From assembly GCA_934446565.1 (NCBI GenBank), contig CAKSEO010000029.1:1-32190 (forward strand): DNA of 32,190 nucleotides, written 5' to 3'. The notes beneath the pieces are model-generated. The model had not been told where the DNA came from and did no database searches. It saw nothing but the letters and a program-made list of their open reading frames with translations. Below, in pieces: positions 16,034-24,270 of this stretch. This stretch comes from an uncultured Oscillospiraceae bacterium. GTDB taxonomy: Bacteria > Bacillota > Clostridia > Oscillospirales > Ruminococcaceae. How positions within the stretch are numbered: the stretch's first letter is position 1; each line of letters begins with the position of its first letter. The translations under genes and the position numbers were made by a program.

Positions 16034-17304
16034 TGCTGGAAGAAATATCGAGCGGCAGGCTCGGCGAAAAATACTACAGATATACCCACAGCAGCGGCGT
16101 TACTGTGCTGCTTTACCCTATGAAGGGCTATTCCACGATAACCGCGCAGTTTTCAGTGAAGTTCGGCTCCATCGACAACTGCTACAGCATCGACGGCGGC
16201 GCTCCGGTACGTATCCCGGACGGCACCGCGCACTACCTGGAGCACAAGCTGTTCGAGTCCCCGGAAAAGGAGGCGTTCGCAAGGTTCGCGGAAACCGGAG
16301 CGTCCTGTAACGCCGGGACTTCCTACGACAGCACGCGGTACTATTTCAGTTGTTCCGCGAATTTCGAGAAGAACCTCGAGATACTGCTGGATTTCGTTCA
16401 GCACCCCTATTTCACGCCGGAGAACGTCGAAAAGGAGCGCGGCATAATCACCCAGGAGATAACGATGTACCTCGACAGCCCTGCGTGGCGCGTCTGTATG
16501 GAGCTTTACCGCGCCATGTTCCGGAACAATCCGGTCCGCAACGACATCGCCGGCTCTGCGGAGAGCATTGCGCTCATCACGGATAAGCTGCTGTACGATG
16601 TCTACGACGCGTATTACGACCCGTCGAACATGTACCTCTGCATTGCCGGAGGCTTCGACCTGGAGAGCGCCGTGGAGGTCTGCGAGCGCTGCCTGCTGCC
16701 TCGTACCGGCAAGAACGTCGCCTCGATATTTGAGCAGGAGCCGCCGGAGGTTTTCACCCGCCGCAGCGAGATGAAAATGCCCCTCGGAAAGACAAATTTC
16801 GCGATGGGCTTCAAGCAGCCCGCGCTGTCCGGCAGGGCGATGACCGAGGAGTACATCTACCGCACGCTGATGAGCGATACTTCAGTAGGCGCGGCTACGG
16901 ATTTCTACCGCAGCATGCGCGACAAGGGACTTATAAACGAGACATTTGAAAGCAGCATAATGATGGGGCGCGGTTTCTTCATACCGGGTATCTACGGCGA
17001 GTCCGACGAGCCTGACAGGGTGGCCGAGGAGATAGTTCGCGAGTACCACCGCCTGAAAGACTGCCCGCCGTCCGAGGAAGCGTTCCTGCGGGCGAAGAAG
17101 TACCTTTACGGCGACAATATCCGCACGTTCAACAATGTGGAGAGCGTTGCGCAGAACCTTTCCGACGCGGCGCTGACCGGAACCTCCGCGTTCGACTACG
17201 CGGATATCGCGGCAGCTGCGGACTATGAGGGAATGCTCGCGCGGCTGCGCGATTTCGACCCCGACAACTACGCGCTTTCGATAATCTACCCAACGGAGGA
17301 CTGA
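16033..17304 (+). CDS. yfmH: M16-family metallopeptidase YfmH (EF-P modification-associated)
   Basis: A 423-residue M16 protein with the inverted zinc motif HYLEH (H67, E70, H71); the distal glutamate ligand is probably E142 in the KERGIITQEI segment. It is the catalytic partner of YfmF. The typical FARFAETGASCNAGTSYDSTRYYFS-like region follows the motif (residues 82-106). Known B. subtilis orthologues are needed for EF-P aminopentanolylation; the substrate cleaved is unclear. The ATG overlaps the yfmF stop by one base and follows GAGGAGG. The lgt start lies 3 nt after its stop. Confidence 0.92.
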   Translation: MLEEISSGRLGEKYYRYTHSSGVTVLLYPMKGYSTITAQFSVKFGSIDNCYSIDGGAPVRIPDGTAHYLEHKLFESPEKEAFARFAETGASCNAGTSYDSTRYYFSCSANFEKNLEILLDFVQHPYFTPENVEKERGIITQEITMYLDSPAWRVCMELYRAMFRNNPVRNDIAGSAESIALITDKLLYDVYDAYYDPSNMYLCIAGGFDLESAVEVCERCLLPRTGKNVASIFEQEPPEVFTRRSEMKMPLGKTNFAMGFKQPALSGRAMTEEYIYRTLMSDTSVGAATDFYRSMRDKGLINETFESSIMMGRGFFIPGIYGESDEPDRVAEEIVREYHRLKDCPPSEEAFLRAKKYLYGDNIRTFNNVESVAQNLSDAALTGTSAFDYADIAAAADYEGMLARLRDFDPDNYALSIIYPTED

Positions 17305-17307
17305 CAC

Positions 17308-18519
17308 ATGTTATCTACACTTTTAGCGTCGGCGACCGCTTTCCCCGAGGTGGAGCTGACATTCCCGAACCTGTTCGGCGGGATAACCCTGAGCTACTAT
17401 CAGGGCTTTGAGCTTTTCGGGATAAAGATCTACTGGTACGGCGTGCTCATCACCATCGGAGTGGTGCTCGCTTACCTTTACGCGATGTGGCGCGCTAAGA
17501 ATTTCGGCATCGGAAAGGACAGAATGTTCGATGTCGTATTCGTTGCGCTTATCACAGGCTTCCTTGGAGCGCGCATTTACTACTGCGTGTTCCAGACCCT
17601 CGATCCCAACTCCGGAATGAGCTTTGATCTTGTTACGACGTTCACGACGATAAGGGACGGCGGTCTTGCGATTTACGGCGGCGTTATCGGCGGATTCCTC
17701 GGCGGTTTCGTGATGTGCAGGATACGCAAGGTGAATTTCCGCGCGATGGCTGACCTTGCTTCTATGGGATTCCTCATCGGACAGTGCATAGGCAGATGGG
17801 GCAACTTCATCAACCAGGAGGCTTTCGGCGCGCAGTGCAGTCCGGACTGGATATTCGGAATGACCAGCGTGGATATTATCCGCCGTAACGGTCTGGAAGC
17901 CGGCGCGCTTGTCCACCCCTGCTTCCTGTATGAGAGCGTGTGGTGCCTTGTGGGCTTCATCGCGCTGCATTTCTATTCGAAGAAACTCCGCACATTTGAC
18001 GGCGAGATAATGCTGATGTACCTCGCGTGGTACGGTCTGGGCAGAGCCTGGATCGAGGGGCTGCGTACAGACAGCCTGATGGCTGGCGACCTGCGTATTT
18101 CCCAGGTCGTGGCTGCGGTATGCTTCGTAGTATGCACGATACTTGTTATTGTTTTCAAGATACTTACAGAGAAGAAGCACATTCCGCTTTACGTCAACAC
18201 CGACGCCTGCCGGGTGCTTGCCGAGGCTGACGCAAAGGACGAGGAGCAGCGCCGCGAAAAGAAGCTTGCGAAGAAGAACGAGCAGGCTCCCAGCATTCTT
18301 TCCGAGGACGCAGACAGCGTAACGCTTGACGGCGCGGAAGATGAAACAGAGCAGCCCGAAAATACCGAAGCAGGCGAATCCGGTGAAACTACCGAATCAA
18401 ACGAACCCAGTGAACCCAGTGAACCCAGCGAACCCAGCGAATCTGTTGGAGAAAACGAAGCAGACGCACCTGACACAACCAACGAATCTGACAAACCTGA
18501 CGAAAGCGAGGAACAGTAA
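17308..18519 (+). CDS. lgt: Prolipoprotein diacylglyceryl transferase with long acidic tail
   Basis: An integral membrane enzyme that moves diacylglycerol from phosphatidylglycerol onto the lipobox cysteine of prolipoproteins. The family signature [13 protein letters not shown] (residues 162-174) is intact. Other family segments are [10 protein letters not shown] (116-125), HPCFLYES (203-210) and [13 protein letters not shown]. The enzyme proper ends near residue 285. A further ~115 residues form a Glu/Lys-rich then Glu/Pro/Ser/Thr-rich cytosolic tail with four EPS repeats, which most Lgt proteins (about 270-300 residues) lack. The ATG follows GGAGG. It lies between yfmH and folD in a tightly spaced operon. 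Confidence 0.95.
   Translation: MLSTLLASATAFPEVELTFPNLFGGITLSYYQGFELFGIKIYWYGVLITIGVVLAYLYAMWRAKNFGIGKDRMFDVVFVALITGFLGARIYYCVFQTLDPNSGMSFDLVTTFTTIRDGGLAIYGGVIGGFLGGFVMCRIRKVNFRAMADLASMGFLIGQCIGRWGNFINQEAFGAQCSPDWIFGMTSVDIIRRNGLEAGALVHPCFLYESVWCLVGFIALHFYSKKLRTFDGEIMLMYLAWYGLGRAWIEGLRTDSLMAGDLRISQVVAAVCFVVCTILVIVFKILTEKKHIPLYVNTDACRVLAEADAKDEEQRREKKLAKKNEQAPSILSEDADSVTLDGAEDETEQPENTEAGESGETTESNEPSEPSEPSEPSESVGENEADAPDTTNESDKPDESEEQ
18403..18438. repeat. 9-bp tandem repeat (four units) in the lgt tail
   Basis: Four 9-bp units of the form GAACCCAG(T/C) run without a break and encode Glu-Pro-Ser each time. Slippage would change tail length without breaking the frame. Confidence 0.9.
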
Positions 18520-18521
18520 AA

Positions 18522-19364
18522 ATGGCAGCACAGATAATTGACGGAAAGGCAGTATCCGCAAAGGTAAAGGAAGAGGTACGCCAGGAGATAGAGCGCGAGG
18601 GTCTTGACGTAGGACTTGCGGTAGTTATCGTAGGCGACGACCCGGCGAGCCGCGTGTATGTAAACAACAAGAAAAAGGCGTGTGAGGTCTGCGGAATAAA
18701 GAGCTACGAGTACGCTCTCCCGGCTGAAACCACCGAGGAACAGCTCATGGAGCTCATCGATACGCTGAACGCCGACAGCAAGGTGAACGGTATACTTGTT
18801 CAGCTTCCGCTGCCCAAGCACCTCAATGAGGAGGCTGTTATCGCGAGAATATCTCCGCTCAAGGACGTGGACGCATTCTCCGCGTCCAATGTCGGCAAGA
18901 TAATGATAGGCAATTACGCGTTCCTGCCCTGCACGCCCGCAGGCTGCATGGAGCTCATCCACAGCACCGGCGTGGACGTATCCGGCAAGGAGTGCGTTGT
19001 CATCGGACGTTCCAACATCGTCGGCAAGCCGATGGCGATGCTGCTGCTCCACGAAAACGGAACTGTCACCATATGCCACTCCCGCACCAAGAACCTCAAG
19101 GAGGTCTGCGCCCGCGCTGATATTCTGGTTGCAGCGGTAGGCAGACCCGGCTTCGTCACCGGCGACATGGTGAAGCCCGGCGCGGTAGTCATCGACGTTG
19201 GTATCAACCGCAACGCCGATGGCAAGCTCTGCGGCGACTGCGTATTCGATGAGTGCGCAGAGAAAGCGTCTTACATCACGCCCGTTCCCGGCGGCGTAGG
19301 TCCCATGACCATCGCAATGCTGATGAAGAACACCGTGATGGCAAAGCGCATCCAGTCCAGATGA
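18522..19364 (+). CDS. folD: Bifunctional methylenetetrahydrofolate dehydrogenase/cyclohydrolase
   Basis: A 280-residue enzyme interconverting methylene-, methenyl- and 10-formyl-tetrahydrofolate. The catalytic YVNNK motif gives Y46 and K50, followed by KKACE. Family segments are [24 protein letters not shown], the NADP-binding [20 protein letters not shown], and [15 protein letters not shown] near the end. The length is normal. It starts 2 nt after the lgt stop and overlaps the next small gene by 4 nt (ATGA). Confidence 0.97.
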   Translation: MAAQIIDGKAVSAKVKEEVRQEIEREGLDVGLAVVIVGDDPASRVYVNNKKKACEVCGIKSYEYALPAETTEEQLMELIDTLNADSKVNGILVQLPLPKHLNEEAVIARISPLKDVDAFSASNVGKIMIGNYAFLPCTPAGCMELIHSTGVDVSGKECVVIGRSNIVGKPMAMLLLHENGTVTICHSRTKNLKEVCARADILVAAVGRPGFVTGDMVKPGAVVIDVGINRNADGKLCGDCVFDECAEKASYITPVPGGVGPMTIAMLMKNTVMAKRIQSR

Positions 19365-19534
19365 GAAACCAGGCGAAACCGTTCCTGCGCAACGCCGTGA
19401 TACTTACCGCGGCGGTCGTGATAGTAGGTCTGATGATGAATTCCTGGGGCGTTGTTCAGATACTTATTATGGTGCTGCTTGCCGCGCTGACGGCGGGGCA
19501 GTGGCTGCTGTATTTCTACATGCGTAAACACTGA
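19361..19534 (+). CDS. Small two-helix membrane protein, 57 residues
   Basis: The ATG overlaps the folD stop codon (ATGA), so translation is probably coupled. The protein has a short basic N terminus (RNQAKPFLR), two hydrophobic segments at about 10-30 and 32-53 joined by NSWG, and a basic end (MRKH). It ends 3 nt before a terminator hairpin, closing the yfmF-yfmH-lgt-folD operon. No family is recognised and no function can be given. Confidence 0.65.
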   Translation: MRNQAKPFLRNAVILTAAVVIVGLMMNSWGVVQILIMVLLAALTAGQWLLYFYMRKH

Positions 19535-19537
19535 AAT

Positions 19538-19566
19538 AAAGGGGCTGTTCTGGCAGCCCCTTTGCT
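19538..19566 (+). terminator. Bidirectional terminator between the folD operon and mazF
   Basis: A perfect 10-bp stem (AAAGGGGCTG at 19538-19547 with CAGCCCCTTT at 19554-19563) has a 6-nt loop. The minus strand continues into ATTTC, so it may serve the convergent mazF as well. Confidence 0.8.
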
Positions 19567-19645
19567 CAAATGAAAACCCTGAATAGTAAAAATCGACCTG
19601 TTCAAACCAGTGTACTCACGCGTCCGATTTTGCTGTGAGCGTTCC

Positions 19646-19993
19646 TCAGGAATTCAGCCCGAAACTTACCGACAGCGCGTTGTTGACCTGCGACATGGAG
19701 CGGCTGTCCAGCTCGCCCATGCGCTCTTTCAGCCGTCTTTTATCTAATGTACGCACCTGCTCCAGAAGCACGATGGAGTCTTTCGCAAGTCCGCAGGAGG
19801 CTGCGTTGAGCGAAATATGTGTCGGCAGCTTTGCCTTTTCCTTCTGGCTGGTGATCGCTGCGGCTATCACGGTAGGGCTGTGCAGGTTGCCTACATCGTT
19901 CTGCACGATGAGCACCGGTCTTACCCCGCCCTGTTCAGAGCCTACCACCGGGCTCAGGTCTGCGTAATATATTTCTCCTCGTTTTACCAGCAT
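19646..19993 (-). CDS. mazF: MazF/PemK-type mRNA interferase
   Basis: A 115-residue toxin-type endoribonuclease. The N-terminal signature RGEIYYADLSPVVGSEQGGVRPV is complete, and the catalytic residues of the B. subtilis enzyme fall at the same numbers, R25 and T48. The length is typical. The ATG at 19991-19993 is chosen by homology and the AAAGGA upstream; the frame stays open further upstream without family similarity. No antitoxin gene (MazE/NdoAI-like) lies before it: the region up to 20202 is only 209 bp, and the next gene is divergent dgt. The antitoxin may be elsewhere, or the protein may be tolerated alone. Confidence 0.92.
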   Translation of the reverse strand: MLVKRGEIYYADLSPVVGSEQGGVRPVLIVQNDVGNLHSPTVIAAAITSQKEKAKLPTHISLNAASCGLAKDSIVLLEQVRTLDKRRLKERMGELDSRSMSQVNNALSVSFGLNS

Positions 19994-20202
19994 TTTACGA
20001 TCATTCCTTTCGTGTTGTTTCCTGCCGTTTCCGGCACGGTCTGTTCGATGATAGTATTGACTTCCGTGCCGAAGATATACAGCAGTATCTATTAAAAACC
20101 GGATATTCCGGTCACTACATTTTATTCCGGACTTCGCCGCTGAGTGAGTGATTTCAGCGGCGTTCGTCAAAAACATCGGAAGCTTGAAAGAGAGGTATCG
20201 CC

Positions 20203-21624
20203 ATGCCGCAAATGACCTGGGACAGACTGCTGTCCTCCGAAAGAAGCCGTACTTCCACCCGGCAGAGCCGGGATATCCGCTCGGAATTTGCTAAGGATTA
20301 CCACCGGATAATCAGCAGCGCGTCATTCCGCAGATTGCAGGACAAGACGCAGGTATTTCCGCTGGACAGGGGAGATTTCGTCCGCACCCGGCTCACGCAC
20401 TCGCTGGAGGTCAGCTCCTTTGCCGGTTCAATTGGCGACACCGCGCTGGCAAGGCTCGCGGAAAGCCACCCGGATATAACCCCGCAGGTACGCGCGGACT
20501 GCGTTGAGATACTGCGCTGCGCGGGGCTCATCCACGATATCGGCAATCCTCCGTTCGGGCATTTCGGGGAATATACCATCCGGGAATGGTTCAGCGACAA
20601 TCTCCCGAAACTGAGCTGCCGTGGTAAAAGCGCTGGGGAGCTCCTGACTCATCAGCAGTGCGAGGACCTGAAGAATTTCGAGGGCAATGCGCAGGCGCTC
20701 CGGGTGCTTACAAAGCTGCATTTCATGGTGGACGACAACGGCATGAACCTTACGTTTGCGCTGCTGAACACTATAATCAAGTACCCGGTGCCGTCTACCG
20801 GGATAGACAAAAAGAGCGGCGATATCCGCACCAAGAAGATGGGATATTTCACCGCAGAACAGCCGCTATATGAAAGGATAACCGCCTCCACCGGCGCGGC
20901 AGGCTGCCGTTACCCGCTGACCTGGCTGCTGGAATCTGCGGACGACATAGCGTACAAGACAGCCGACATTGAGGATGCTCAGCGGAAAGGTCTGCTGACC
21001 TACGGCGTGCTGCTGTCCGAGCTGACCTCGCCGGAGCTGCGGGAGAAATGCCGCACTGCCGAGGAGCGTGAGCTGTTGGAAACGGCGGCGGGAATGCTGC
21101 CGCATTACCTTGAGAGCGCAAAGGAGCGCGGAATGCCATCCACCGAGGAAAACGCGGTGCAGAATTTCCTTGTGCGGGTGCAGTCGATGATGATATACGC
21201 GGCTGCGGGATCGTTCGTGAGGAATTACGAGCTGATAATGCGCGGGGAGCTCCGGACGGAGCTGCTGACGGATTCCCCGGCGAGGGTGCTTTCCGACGCG
21301 CTGAGCGACATCGCGTACCGCTACGCGTTCAATTCCAAGGAGATACTGCGCATAGAGCTGTCGGTATCCGAGATGATGAATTGCCTGCTGGAGCGGCTCA
21401 GCAGCGCGGCGCTGCGGTTTGGAACGCCGCAGGAGAAGATAACGGACAGCAAGCTCATCAGCGTGATATCCGAGAATTACGTAAAGATATGCCGCGGCGG
21501 CTGGCGGGACGAAAGCTCCGAGATGTACAGCAGGCTCATGCTGGTTACGGACTACGTCTGCGGAATGACCGACGGGTTCGCGCGGCAGCTTTTCCGGGAG
21601 CTGCGCGGAGAAATCACAGGCTGA
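20203..21624 (+). CDS. dgt: Deoxyguanosinetriphosphate triphosphohydrolase-like HD protein
   Basis: A 473-residue HD-domain phosphohydrolase of the dGTPase family, which splits dNTPs into nucleoside and triphosphate. The metal site is assembled from H66 in RLTHSLEVS, H111-D112 in GLIHDIGNPPFGHFGE, and the late Asp in LESADDIAYKTADIED. The N-terminal SFRRLQDKTQVFPL segment is also typical. The length is normal for the long bacterial form. The start follows GAGAGG. It is divergent from mazF, with 209 bp between the two start codons. A separate promoter follows for the next gene. Confidence 0.93.
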   Translation: MPQMTWDRLLSSERSRTSTRQSRDIRSEFAKDYHRIISSASFRRLQDKTQVFPLDRGDFVRTRLTHSLEVSSFAGSIGDTALARLAESHPDITPQVRADCVEILRCAGLIHDIGNPPFGHFGEYTIREWFSDNLPKLSCRGKSAGELLTHQQCEDLKNFEGNAQALRVLTKLHFMVDDNGMNLTFALLNTIIKYPVPSTGIDKKSGDIRTKKMGYFTAEQPLYERITASTGAAGCRYPLTWLLESADDIAYKTADIEDAQRKGLLTYGVLLSELTSPELREKCRTAEERELLETAAGMLPHYLESAKERGMPSTEENAVQNFLVRVQSMMIYAAAGSFVRNYELIMRGELRTELLTDSPARVLSDALSDIAYRYAFNSKEILRIELSVSEMMNCLLERLSSAALRFGTPQEKITDSKLISVISENYVKICRGGWRDESSEMYSRLMLVTDYVCGMTDGFARQLFRELRGEITG

Positions 21625-21641
21625 CCGGGGGAGCTGATTGC

Positions 21642-21670
21642 TTGACATTTCAGGATATTTGTGGTATCAT
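21642..21670 (+). promoter_or_regulatory. Sigma-A promoter of the small membrane protein gene
   Basis: TTGACA (21642-21647) and TATCAT (21665-21670) are 17 bp apart, 40 bp before the ATG at 21711. Confidence 0.75.
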
Positions 21671-21710
21671 TAGGCTAGATGGTAGTATCATGGATAGTGA
21701 AAGGAGCGCT

Positions 21711-22343
21711 ATGGAAACCGAAAACAACGAAAAAAAGCCCCTCGTCCGGCGCGGAAGCTTTCGCGTAGCCTACGGAAACGAGGAGAAACTTATAATCATG
21801 TGCATTGTCGGGTCAGTGCTGTGTCTGTGCATGTTTGTGGTGGGACTGGTGATTTTTGGTGCTCCTGAGGATTTCATGGGATTTATGAGCAGCGTTTTCT
21901 GGATAATTCCTGCGGTGCTGTGCCTGATATTCATTCCGGTGATATTTTACGGCAGACGGTGCAGCTATTACGCTGGCAGCACTGAGCTTGAGACGATAAC
22001 GCCGAAAGGCAGCGATTATCTGTATTACAGCGACATTTCGGAGGTGATCTATAAGCCGACTGTGCTGTTTAAAAAGCGACGCGGCTATGATGTCACGGTG
22101 GTGACAGGCGTTCGTGATTTTACTTACCGGTATATTTTCGACCGCAGCGATGATCAGCATGAAACCAAGCACACTCCGTTCTACATTCTGGAGGTCAATG
22201 CCGGATTGAAACAGCCGGAGCAGACTGACCCGGAGCTTTCCGCAGCAGTTATGGCGCAGTTTGCGCTGATGCAGGAAAAGCAGGAGGACCGCCTTTCCAA
22301 AAAGCGCAAGAAAAAGACCTGGGAAAACCTGTTCGACGATTGA
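21711..22343 (+). CDS. Two-helix membrane protein of unknown function, 210 residues
   Basis: A basic N terminus leads into two hydrophobic helices (about 27-50 and 61-81) joined by a short loop, so both ends should be cytosolic. The soluble part (about 85-185) alternates strands and turns and includes a YLYYSDISEVIYKP segment, which resembles bacterial PH-like or YcxB-like domains; this is only a visual likeness. The tail is a strongly basic KKRKKK run ending in LFDD. The ATG at 21711 follows AAAGGAG; an ATG at 21690 in the same frame lacks a site. A terminator-like palindrome begins 7 nt after the stop. Confidence 0.7.
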   Translation: METENNEKKPLVRRGSFRVAYGNEEKLIIMCIVGSVLCLCMFVVGLVIFGAPEDFMGFMSSVFWIIPAVLCLIFIPVIFYGRRCSYYAGSTELETITPKGSDYLYYSDISEVIYKPTVLFKKRRGYDVTVVTGVRDFTYRYIFDRSDDQHETKHTPFYILEVNAGLKQPEQTDPELSAAVMAQFALMQEKQEDRLSKKRKKKTWENLFDD

Positions 22344-22349
22344 AAACAA

Positions 22350-22375
22350 AAGCACGGAACTAGTGTTCCGTGCTT
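22350..22375. repeat. Left copy of a 26-bp terminator-like palindrome
   Basis: A perfect palindrome with 11-bp arms (AAGCACGGAAC) and a TAGT centre. It follows the stop of the gene ending at 22343. An identical 26-bp copy lies at 22575-22600, and the repeat core fills the space between. On the plus strand this copy is followed by CAGAC, not by T residues, so it is a poor terminator in that direction. Confidence 0.9.
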
Positions 22376-22574
22376 CAGACCGTCGAAAAAGTCACTAAAG
22401 TGACTTTTCCGCCGAACATCCGCCCTGCGCGCACAGCGTAAGACCGCAAGGTCGTCGCCAGCGTAGCCTAGACACTTGTGCGGATAGAAGTGTTTTTTGC
22501 CCCGGGAAACCCGGAGCAAAAAACGGATTTCAAAAGCCCGCTTCGCGGGCAAATTCGATTTTTTCGACAAGCTG
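22376..22574 (+). repeat. Structured intergenic repeat element, copy 1 (199 bp core)
   Basis: The core is strongly similar to the reverse complement of 26006-26193. It starts CAGACCGTCGAAAAAGTC and ends in a near inverse (CAGCTTGTCGAAAAAATC on the other strand): an 18-bp imperfect terminal inverted repeat. Inside are an AAAAGTCAC/GTGACTTTT hairpin (22387-22408), an ATCCGC/GCGGAT outer stem (22418-22423 with 22480-22485) around a GACC-GCAA-GGTC hairpin, a 14-bp poly-T/poly-A bounded stem (22493-22523), and a GCCCGC/GCGGGC hairpin near 22535-22550. No transposase is encoded. A minus-strand open frame through it is a by-product. Confidence 0.85.
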
Positions 22575-22603
22575 AAGCACGGAACTAGTGTTCCGTGCTT
22601 TTC
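22575..22603. terminator. Right copy of the 26-bp palindrome, working terminator
   Basis: Identical to 22350-22375 but followed by TTTTCATATTT on the plus strand, so it keeps a terminator T-tract. It lies between two convergent genes (ends at 22343 and 22618). Confidence 0.8.
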
Positions 22604-22617
22604 ATATTTAATTCAGC

Positions 22618-23928
22618 TTACTTCATGAAAACGAAGCTATCCAGCATAAATAGCTGTCTGCCTTTCATTTCACCGGCGAACCAGCCCTCATATCCGCTTT
22701 CTGCAACAAAGAACAAAGCGTGACGGCCAGTTACCGCCTTTACGCGTCCGCCTATCACTCCGCTGTCCTCCGCGAAATCTACCGTTCCGATTTCCTCTCC
22801 GTCCTCGGAATCAATGCGGACATGTATCTTGCCGCGAGAGCCCATTCCGCGCACCTTTACACGTATCTGCATGGTCTTGGATGCATTGTCCTCGCCGAAA
22901 TCAAAGTACTTCCAGCCCATCACACAGCCGTCAGTGATATTAGTCACAGGGCGCTCGAATACGCTGGTCTCGGTGATATAACAGCCTCCTTTCAGAACAC
23001 ACGCCGTATCAGCCGCTGTGAATATGTAGGGGTCAAGGGATTCTTCAAATCCAAGAGATGTCATCTCTACCTGCGGGATAGTCCCGTCGGGAAGTATCTC
23101 TATTCGCTCAACACAGCCGCGCCGGGACATTATCGTGCCGTTTGTCATGCGGTGATAGAAGATGTACCACTGACCGTTGATATTGCAAACAGAGCCATGG
23201 TCGTTTCCGCCCGGGAAGTCTACCCCGTTGTCAACGATGGTTCCGCGGTAAGTGAACGGTCCGGTCGGAGATTCGGATGTAGCGTAATCCAGGCAGCTTC
23301 CGCGCTGGGGGGAATATATGAGGTAGTAGGTTCCGTTTATCTTGCGCGGCGAACATGCTTCAAAGAAGCGGTGCGGCTCTGCTGTAGGAATTATATCCAG
23401 TTTGTAGCTTCCGGGAACAACCTCATACATGTTGTCTTTCAGCTCGCACATGTAACTGCCCTGATATCCGCAGTAGACGTATACCCTGCCGTCATCGTCC
23501 ACCAGCACGCCGGGATCAATGAACGTACCATTATCATAGTGATCAGGGATATCATACTCGTAGCGCGACAGAAGCTTGAACGGACCCTCGGGGCGGTCAG
23601 CTACTGCAACGCAGCCCTTGGAATTCACGATGTATGTGTAGAGATAGTACTTCCCACCGCGCTCTACAACGTCGGGAGCGAACAGCAGGTCGTCCGTCCA
23701 GTCTACGTCGCTGGGTCCATCGTGCCCGTCACGGGAGCGAAAAATATCGCCGTGGCAGACCCATTTCGTTGGGTCGCTGACAGGCGCTGACCAAACTTTC
23801 AGCTTGTAATCGCAGAAGTCGATCGAATCCTTGCGGTCGTGGGAGCCGTAAACATATATCCTGTCGCCAAAAACTCTGGGCTCGCCATCGGGGATGTATT
23901 CCCAGCTCGGGAGATATGGATTTGCCAT
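22618..23928 (-). CDS. Glycoside hydrolase family 43 (beta-xylosidase/arabinofuranosidase-like)
   Basis: A 436-residue protein with a five-bladed propeller GH43 domain in residues 1 to about 305 and a C-terminal beta-rich domain (about 310-436) that resembles a CBM6-type module. Predicted catalytic residues are D14 in the PDGEPRVFGDRIYVYGSHD region, D138 in FIDPGVLVDDDG as pKa modulator, and E190 in FFEACSPRKING as acid. There is no signal peptide, so it should act in the cytosol on imported xylo- or arabino-oligosaccharides (inference). The ATG follows GAGGTGA. It has its own promoter, is divergent from the chemoreceptor gene, and ends against repeat copy 1. Confidence 0.9.
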   Translation of the reverse strand: MANPYLPSWEYIPDGEPRVFGDRIYVYGSHDRKDSIDFCDYKLKVWSAPVSDPTKWVCHGDIFRSRDGHDGPSDVDWTDDLLFAPDVVERGGKYYLYTYIVNSKGCVAVADRPEGPFKLLSRYEYDIPDHYDNGTFIDPGVLVDDDGRVYVYCGYQGSYMCELKDNMYEVVPGSYKLDIIPTAEPHRFFEACSPRKINGTYYLIYSPQRGSCLDYATSESPTGPFTYRGTIVDNGVDFPGGNDHGSVCNINGQWYIFYHRMTNGTIMSRRGCVERIEILPDGTIPQVEMTSLGFEESLDPYIFTAADTACVLKGGCYITETSVFERPVTNITDGCVMGWKYFDFGEDNASKTMQIRVKVRGMGSRGKIHVRIDSEDGEEIGTVDFAEDSGVIGGRVKAVTGRHALFFVAESGYEGWFAGEMKGRQLFMLDSFVFMK

Positions 23929-23994
23929 TTTTAGTCACCTCGTAATTCATTAGCAGTCAACCGCCGGGTCTGGCAGTTACTTATCACGATTATC

Positions 23995-24023
23995 ATTATA
24001 TCATGTTTCGGCATAATCAACAA
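23995..24023 (-). promoter_or_regulatory. Sigma-A promoter of the GH43 gene
   Basis: On the minus strand TTGTTG (24018-24023) and TATAAT (23995-24000) are 17 bp apart, about 65 bp before the ATG. The -35 box lies inside a 16-bp inverted repeat. Confidence 0.6.
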
Positions 24024-24113
24024 CGATTAACATGACATAATACAGCATTTTTTTGCCTTTTTAACGAATTGAAACGATTTACACAAGATTTGGCTAAAAT
24101 ATACAGAATTGTG

Positions 24114-24142
24114 TTGATTTTTTTTGCGTAACGTGCTAGAAT
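24114..24142 (+). promoter_or_regulatory. Sigma-A promoter of the chemoreceptor gene
   Basis: TTGATT (24114-24119) and TAGAAT (24137-24142) are 17 bp apart. No sigma-D (TAAA-N15-GCCGATAA) motif was found, although chemotaxis genes often use it. Confidence 0.6.
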
Positions 24143-24270
24143 GATATTTAACATAAGAAAATAAACACTTATATTGTCGAATAGTTCAGAAGTTCGTCAG
24201 TTTGTTCTGAACACGCGGCGTAACCTGTGGATAAATTCGGCGGGAGCCGGTAGTATAGAAGGAGAAGAAT

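Larger units (their letters stand above)
23929..24270. other. 342-bp divergent regulatory region between GH43 and chemoreceptor genes
   Basis: AT-rich, with no protein gene. It contains one promoter in each direction and an inverted repeat TAATC-AACAAC-GATTA (24014-24029) that overlaps the -35 box of the GH43 promoter, a place where a repressor could act. The chemoreceptor transcript would have a leader of about 120 nt. Confidence 0.55.

Noticed and set aside
22181..22570. Minus-strand open frame of 129 codons over repeat copy 1, similar to a plus-strand frame at 26010-26429 over copy 2
   Set aside because: The shared N-terminal peptide is only the translation of the structured repeat. There is no ribosome-binding site, the frames run into unrelated flanks, and the stems rather than codons are conserved.
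24040..24270. Sigma-D motility promoter for the chemoreceptor gene
   Set aside because: No TAAA-N15-GCCGATAA-like motif was seen; a sigma-A type promoter fits better.
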